From assembly GCA_963978905.1 (NCBI GenBank), contig OZ022258.1:50080591-50144590 (forward strand): a stretch of 64,000 nucleotides of DNA, read 5' to 3'. Shown here in pieces: positions 60,001 through 64,000 of the stretch (its first letter is position 1; the number at the start of each line of letters is the position of its first letter). The notes below the pieces were generated by a model. The model was not told the origin of the DNA. It was given only the letters and a program-made list of their open reading frames with translations, and searched no databases. This DNA is from Trichostrongylus colubriformis. Lineage: Eukaryota; Nematoda; Chromadorea; Rhabditida; Trichostrongylidae. Made by a program: the position numbers and the translations under genes.

Positions 60001-63000
60001 TTCCCTCCAAACTGCTTTCCAGCAATCTTTTCTGTACATACACATGTAGTACAAGTCCACACGCATCTATAGGTATTATTGTCTTCCATATCCCGGATAA
60101 CCTTTTTCGGCAAAATAAACATATCAAAGGTAAACTTCATTTTCAATACAAAAATTTTTCTTCGAATGGCGTTAGACAGGGAAAGGAAAAGGTGATAATC
60201 CGATGGAGCAAGATCAGGGCTATGAGGTGGATGGGGCAGCAATTTTTATCCAAGCTCGAGAATTTTTTGGCGAGTCACTTTTTCAATAGTGGGGAGACTT
60301 GCCAAAAAATTGCCTCGCCAAAAAATTCTCGAGCTTGGATAAAAATTACTGCCTCATCCACCTTATAGCCGTGATCTTGCTCTATCGGCTTATCACCTTT
60401 TCCTTTCCATGTCTAACGCCTTTCAAAGAAAAATTTTTATATTGAAAATGAGGTTGACCTTTGATATGTTTATTTTGCCAAAAAGGTTATCGGGAGATGG
60501 AAGACAATGATACCTATAGATGCGTGTGGACTTGTATTACATGTGTATGTACAGAAGAGATTGCTGGAAAGCAGTTTGGAGGGAAAAAGCGGTATTTAAA
60601 AATACGGAAAGGCTTTTTAAACTACCCAATAATTAAGAGGCTGAGTTAAGGTGAAAGAGATCTCGGCAGAGTAATGGACTAGCATATAAGCGAAGAGAGC
60701 ATGGAGTGCGGGTTCGAATCCCGTCCGAGACTGGGGCTTTAGCCCATATTTCAGCATCCTTCTAATGTAATGAAGTCTGATCAACAGAGGATCTGCTGTT
60801 TGTAGAGATCACCTCTAAAGGCGGAACCTGCTAAACAGACGTCGAATGGTCTTCTCATCAGAACCTTGTCAGGTTCCTACGAGCACATTCTTTTTAATGT
60901 CACGAAAAGCTATTATGCAACTTACTGGATGTATTAGGCTGCGGTGCCGGAACGACTGGCTGCGGTGCCGGAACGACAGGTTGCGGTGCCGGAACGACAG
61001 GTTGCGGTGCCGGAACGACAGGTTGTGGTGCCGGAACGACAGGCTGCGGTGCCGGAACGACAGGCTGCGGTGCCGGAACGACAGGCTGCGGTGCCGGAAC
61101 GACAGGCTGCGGTGCCGGCACGACAGGCTGCGGTGCCGGAACGACAGGCTGCGGTGCCGGAACTACAGGATGCGGTGCCGGAACGACAGGTTGCGGTGCC
61201 GGAACGACAGGCTGCGGTGCCGGAACGACAGGCTGCGGTGCCGGAACGACAGGTTGCGGTGCCGGAACGACAGGCTGCGGTGCCGGAACGACTGGCTGCG
61301 GTGCCGGAACTACAGGCTGCGGTGCCGGAACTACAGGCTGCGGTGCCGGAACGACAGGCTGCGGCGCCGGAACAGCAGGTTGCGGTGCCGGAACGACAGG
61401 TTGTGGTGCCGGAACGACAGGTTGTGGTGCCGGAACGACAGGCTGCGGTGCCGGAACAGCAGGTTGCGGTGCCGGAACGACAGGTTGCGGTGCCGGGACA
61501 GCAGGTTGCGGTGCCGGAACGACTGGCTGCGGTGCCGGAACTACAGGCTGCGGTGCCGGAACTACAGGCTGCGGTGCCGTAACGACAGGCTGCGGTGCCG
61601 GAACGACAGGCTGCGGTGCCGGAACGACAGGCTGCGGTGCCGGAACGACAGGCTGCGGCGCCGGAACAGCAGGTTGCGGTGCCGGAACTACAGGATGCGG
61701 TGCCGGAACGACAGGTTGCGGTGCCGGAACGACAGGCTGCGGTGCCGGAACGACTGGCTGCGGTGCCGGAACTACAGGCTGCGGTGCCGGAACTACAGGC
61801 TGCGGTGCCGGAACGACAGGCTGCGGCGCCGGAACAGCAGGTTGCGGTGCCGGAACTACAGGATGCGGTGCCGGAACGACAGGTTGCGGTGCCGGAACGA
61901 CAGGCTGCGGTGCCGGAACGACAGGCTGCGGTGCCGGAACGACAGGTTGCGGTGCCGGGACAGCAGGTTGCGGTGCCGGAACGACTGGCTGCGGTGCCGG
62001 AACTACAGGCTGCGGTGCCGGAACTACAGGCTGCGGTGCCGTAACGACAGGCTGCGGTGCCGGAACGACAGGCTGCGGTGCCGGAACGACAGGCTGCGGT
62101 GCCGGAACTACAGGCTGCGGTGCCGGAACGACAGGTTGCGGTGCCGGAACAGCAAGTTGCGGTGCCAGGACAGCAGGTTGCGGTGCCGGAACGACAGGTT
62201 GCGGTGCCGGAACAGCAGGTTGCCGTGCCGGGACAGCAGGTTGCGGTGCCGGAACGACTGGCTGCGGTGCCGGAACAGCAAGTTGCGGTGCCAGGACAGC
62301 AGGTTGCGGTGCCGGAACGACAGGCTGCGGTGCCGGAACTACAGGCTGCGGTGCCGGAACTACAGGATGCGGTGCCGGAACGACAGGTTGCGGTGCCGGA
62401 ACGACAGGCTGCGGTGCCGGAACGACAGGCTGCGGTGCCGGAACTACAGGCTGCGGTGCCGGAACTACAGGATGCGGTGCCGGAACGACAGGTTGCGGTG
62501 CCGGAACGACAGGCTGCGGTGCCGGAACGACAGGTTGCGGTGCCGGAACAGCAGGTTGCGGTGCCGGAACGACAGGCTGCGGTGCCGGAACGACAGGCTG
62601 CGGTGCCGGAACGACAGGCTGCGGTGCCGGAACGACAGGCTGCGGTGCCGGAACGACAGGCTGCGGTGCCGGAACGACAGGCTGCGGTGCCGGAACTACA
62701 GGCTGCGGTGCCGGAACGACAGGTTGCGGTGCCGGAACAGCAAGTTGCGGTGCCAGGACAGCAGGTTGCGGTGCCGGAACGACAGGTTGCGGTGCCGGAA
62801 CAGCAGGTTGCGGTGCCGGGACAGCAGGTTGCGGTGCCGGAACGACTGGCTGCGGTGCCGGAACTACAGGCTGCGGTGCCGGAACTACAGGCTGCGGTGC
62901 CGTAACGACAGGCTGCGGTGCCGGAACGACAGGCTGCGGTGCCGGAACGACAGGCTGCGGTGCCGGAACTACAGGCTGCGGTGCCGGAACGACAGGTTGC

Positions 63001-63712
63001 GGTGCCGGAACGACAGGCTGCGGTGCCGGAACGACAGGCTGCGGTGCCGGAACGACAGGCTGCGGTGCCGGAACGACAGGCTGCGGTGCCGAAACGACAG
63101 GCTGCGGTGCCGGAACGACAGGCTGCGGTGCCGGAACTACAGGCTGCGGTGCCGGAACGACAGGTTGCGGTGCTGGAACAGCAAGTTGCGGTGCCGGGAC
63201 AGCAGGATGCGGTGCCGGAACGACAGGTTGCGGTGCCGGAACAGCAGGTTGCGGTGCCGGGACAGCAGGTTGCGGTGCCGGAACGACTGGCTGCGGTGCC
63301 GGAACTACAGGCTGCGGTGCCGGAACTACAGGCTGCGGTGCCGGAACGACAGGCTGCGGCGCCGGAACAGCAGGTTGCGGTGCCGGAACGACAGGTTGTG
63401 GTGCCGGAACGACAGGTTGCGGTGCCGGAACAGCAGGTTGTGGTGCCGGAACAGCAGGTTGTGGTGCCGGAACAGCAGGTTGTGGTGCCGGAACGACTGG
63501 TTGTGGTGCCGGAACGACAGGCTGAGCGACATCTGAATGAGTGTAATTTTTAATCTCTTAAACCATCTCGGTAAGCTTTCCATAGCTCACATACCCAACG
63601 CGACGAGAACGCTCAACAGGATGAAAAAGGAAATCTGAAAGTGTTTTTCTGCAGCTAACAATGCATACAAGGTAACAAATCAACTTACGGAAGGGATGCC
63701 ATAGGACCACAT
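57091..63712 (-). CDS. Secreted CAP/ASP-domain protein with giant PVVPAPQ repeat
   Basis: Nine exons in - strand order: 63712-63689, 63634-63595, 63532-60926, 58920-58845, 58789-58714, 58638-58486, 58414-58304, 57334-57249, 57190-57091. Phases agree at every junction, giving about 1090 residues. Exons 1-2 encode MWSYGIPSISFFILLSVLVA, a clear signal peptide. Exon 3 gives 868 codons of PVVPAPQ, PAVPAPQ and similar. Exons 4-9 give a full CAP domain (about 890-1090): CPGSPFTPEFRQ, DMHNNFR, TAAFMYRLKYDCSAEL, AWQSQLERFGV, MIWSTNTHIGCATQKCG, NIYPLGQVCSQCPNGQC, ending GLCSF. It has ten cysteines, as in nematode ASPs. The GHYTQ-type histidine is replaced (RRMTK). CAP proteins are secreted, sterol- or lipid-binding or immune-modulating in parasites; the role here is unknown. 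Exon 7 needs a GC-AG intron. Neighbours: none coding within 20 kb. Confidence 0.82.
57729..58143. repeat. ~207-bp tandem duplication in CAP intron 7
   Basis: 57729-57936 and 57938-58143 are near-identical (CGCTTGAAGGC, GGCTTATCTTAGAGGAGCAG, TTTTCAAAAAGTTCG). The 127-codon - strand ORF spanning both copies is a by-product: it does not fit the CAP fold or the splice phases. Confidence 0.8.
58304..58304 (-). other. Inferred GC donor of a GC-AG intron
   Basis: After ATGACTAAG the - strand reads GCCAGT instead of GT. Splicing here to TTTAG at 57335 joins RRMTK to MIWSTN in phase, as CAP homologues require. Nearby GT choices break phase or add about 17 residues that do not fit the domain. Confidence 0.5.
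58995..59232 (-). mobile_element. tRNA-like SINE inside an inverted repeat
   Basis: A 72-nt tRNA-like head (59147-59076 on the - strand) has a perfect B box GGTTCGAGTCC and complementary ends (GTCTTGG / CCAAGAAC). Its tail reads CAGCATCTTTATAACAAC. It lies between arms (59001-59062, 59160-59230) that are reverse complements: CTCATTATCGCCGCAT with ATGCGGTGATAATCAG-like sequence, and GTTGTTATAAAGATGCTGA with TCAGCATCCTTATAACAAC. The anticodon loop lacks the usual T33, so a working tRNA is unlikely. Confidence 0.55.
59957..60629. mobile_element. Second mariner-derived palindrome (CAP intron 3)
   Basis: A 673-bp element flanked by TA, with ends TTGGGTAGTCTAAAAAGTC and its near complement GGCTTTTTAAACTACCCAA. 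Each arm holds the 3' part of a mariner transposase; the - strand of the left arm reads LPHPPHSPDLAPSDYHLFLS (about 60239-60180). The arms meet near 60250-60340 around TCGAGAATTTTTTGGCGAG and its complement. The N-terminal transposase half is missing. Its sequence differs from the element at 9.6 kb, but the design and size are the same. Confidence 0.85.
60660..60731 (+). pseudogene. tRNA-like SINE head, second copy
   Basis: ATCTCGG pairs with CCGAGAC at six of seven positions. A perfect B box GGTTCGAATCC (60711-60721) sits in a T-arm (GCGGG with CCCGT). The downstream GGGGCTTTAGCCCATATTTC and CAGCATCCTTCTAA match the tail of the 59-kb copy. The D-arm has no good A box. Most likely a tRNA-derived SINE rather than a tRNA gene. 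Confidence 0.5.
60926..63532 (-). other. Repeat exon: 21-bp minisatellite encoding PVVPAPQ
   Basis: A single exon of 2607 bp bounded by a CATTCAG acceptor and a CCAGTAAGTT donor on the - strand. About 123 copies of a 21-bp unit run without one frame-breaking indel. On this strand most differences between units fall at third codon positions and leave Pro, Val, Ala or Gln unchanged. Recurrent coding changes are Val to Ala (PAVPAPQ), Gln to His, and rare Pro to Leu, Ser or Thr. Higher-order blocks of several units are repeated almost exactly (for example around 61.5-62.0 kb and again near 62.8 kb), showing expansion by duplication of long segments. Confidence 0.85.
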
Positions 63713-64000
63713 TCTGCACGGTGGCTGTACTAACACTTGAATGGAGAGTAGCAACTATGCATGCCTTTTATGAAACCCACATTGCACTTATACAATAATA
63801 ATACAATAAAGAAAGGGCTCGTTACGATACAGCTTTTACGTATCCGACCCCCTACAGTTACTAGTGGTATACCACATGATAGCAGACCTTGTAAACACAA
63901 AGTACAGGCGACCTAAACGTTGGGAACTCACATTAAACCTTTTTTTTTCGAATGCCTCTGCTTCAGAATCACAGTGGGCTTTATGCCAATCATTATTTCG
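63713..64000. other. Upstream flank of the CAP gene
   Basis: On the - strand a TACAG and a GTGCAG lie within 20 bases before the ATG and could serve as trans-splice acceptors. No TATA-like element can be assigned with confidence. Confidence 0.3.

Noticed and set aside
60660..60731. Working tRNA gene
   Set aside because: The B box is perfect, but there is no good A box or D-arm, the acceptor has a mismatch, and the downstream tail is shared with a second copy, as in a SINE.
60846..63536. 896-codon + strand ORF of RCRNDRL repeats, and shorter + strand ORFs of AVPERQA repeats
   Set aside because: The 21-bp unit has no stop codon in any of six frames, so long ORFs are automatic. Unit variation does not respect these two frames, and the - strand exon has matching splice sites and phase on both sides.
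60936..63536. + strand Cys-Gly-Ala-Gly-Thr repeat frame as the real protein
   Set aside because: It shares the wobble pattern with the - strand frame, so variation alone cannot exclude it. However, it has no start codon, only a weak upstream acceptor (GTATTAG) and no neighbouring exons. The - strand model has all three.

Overview
This is a nematode genomic window, most like a strongylid (clade V, hookworm or barber-pole type). The evidence is short introns with TTTCAG-type acceptors and GTAAGT donors, a secreted CAP/ASP gene with the ten-cysteine layout common in parasitic strongylids, an RTE-type non-LTR retrotransposon, mariner remnants, and copies of a motif one base away from the nematode spliced leader SL1. 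The species cannot be named from the sequence alone.

Two host genes can be modelled completely. (1) On the + strand, 7566-19288, a 29-exon insulin-degrading-enzyme (M16A metallopeptidase) gene. All 29 exons join in phase to give 1017 residues, with the inverted zinc motif HFCEH and the third ligand Glu at the expected spacing. (2) On the - strand, 63712 down to 57091, a 9-exon gene for a secreted CAP-domain protein. A signal peptide split over two small exons is followed by one 2.6-kb exon made almost entirely of a 21-bp repeat (about 123 copies of PVVPAPQ and variants), then a CAP domain over six exons, about 1090 residues in all. The long + strand ORFs over the same repeat are shadows. This gene is the most unusual object in the window.

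Everything else is repeat-rich. 1-7.5 kb: intergenic, with MITEs. 7.6-19.3 kb: the IDE gene, whose introns hold a mariner-derived palindrome (intron 8), a tRNA-like SINE-type copy (intron 15) and two copies of one ~0.4-kb element (introns 24 and 28). 19.3-30.2 kb: intergenic, with several inverted-repeat elements and a duplicated GC-rich element (27.5-28.7 kb). 30.2-33.5 kb: a full-length RTE retrotransposon with a perfect 13-bp target-site duplication and one frameshift. 33.5-46 kb: intergenic, with fold-backs. 46.5-49 kb and 53.8-56 kb: two copies of a composite repeat carrying SL1-like motifs, the second holding a 117-bp tandem array. 49.6-53.8 kb: a satellite array of alternating ~368/347-bp units, interrupted by a 399-bp transposon with 8-bp target duplications. 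56.4-63.7 kb: a third copy of the 0.4-kb element, then the CAP gene, whose third intron holds a second mariner palindrome and two tRNA-like SINE copies.

The two host genes are not obviously linked in function: one is a broad-specificity intracellular peptidase and the other a secreted protein. No rRNA, convincing functional tRNA, CRISPR or bacterial-type operon was seen.
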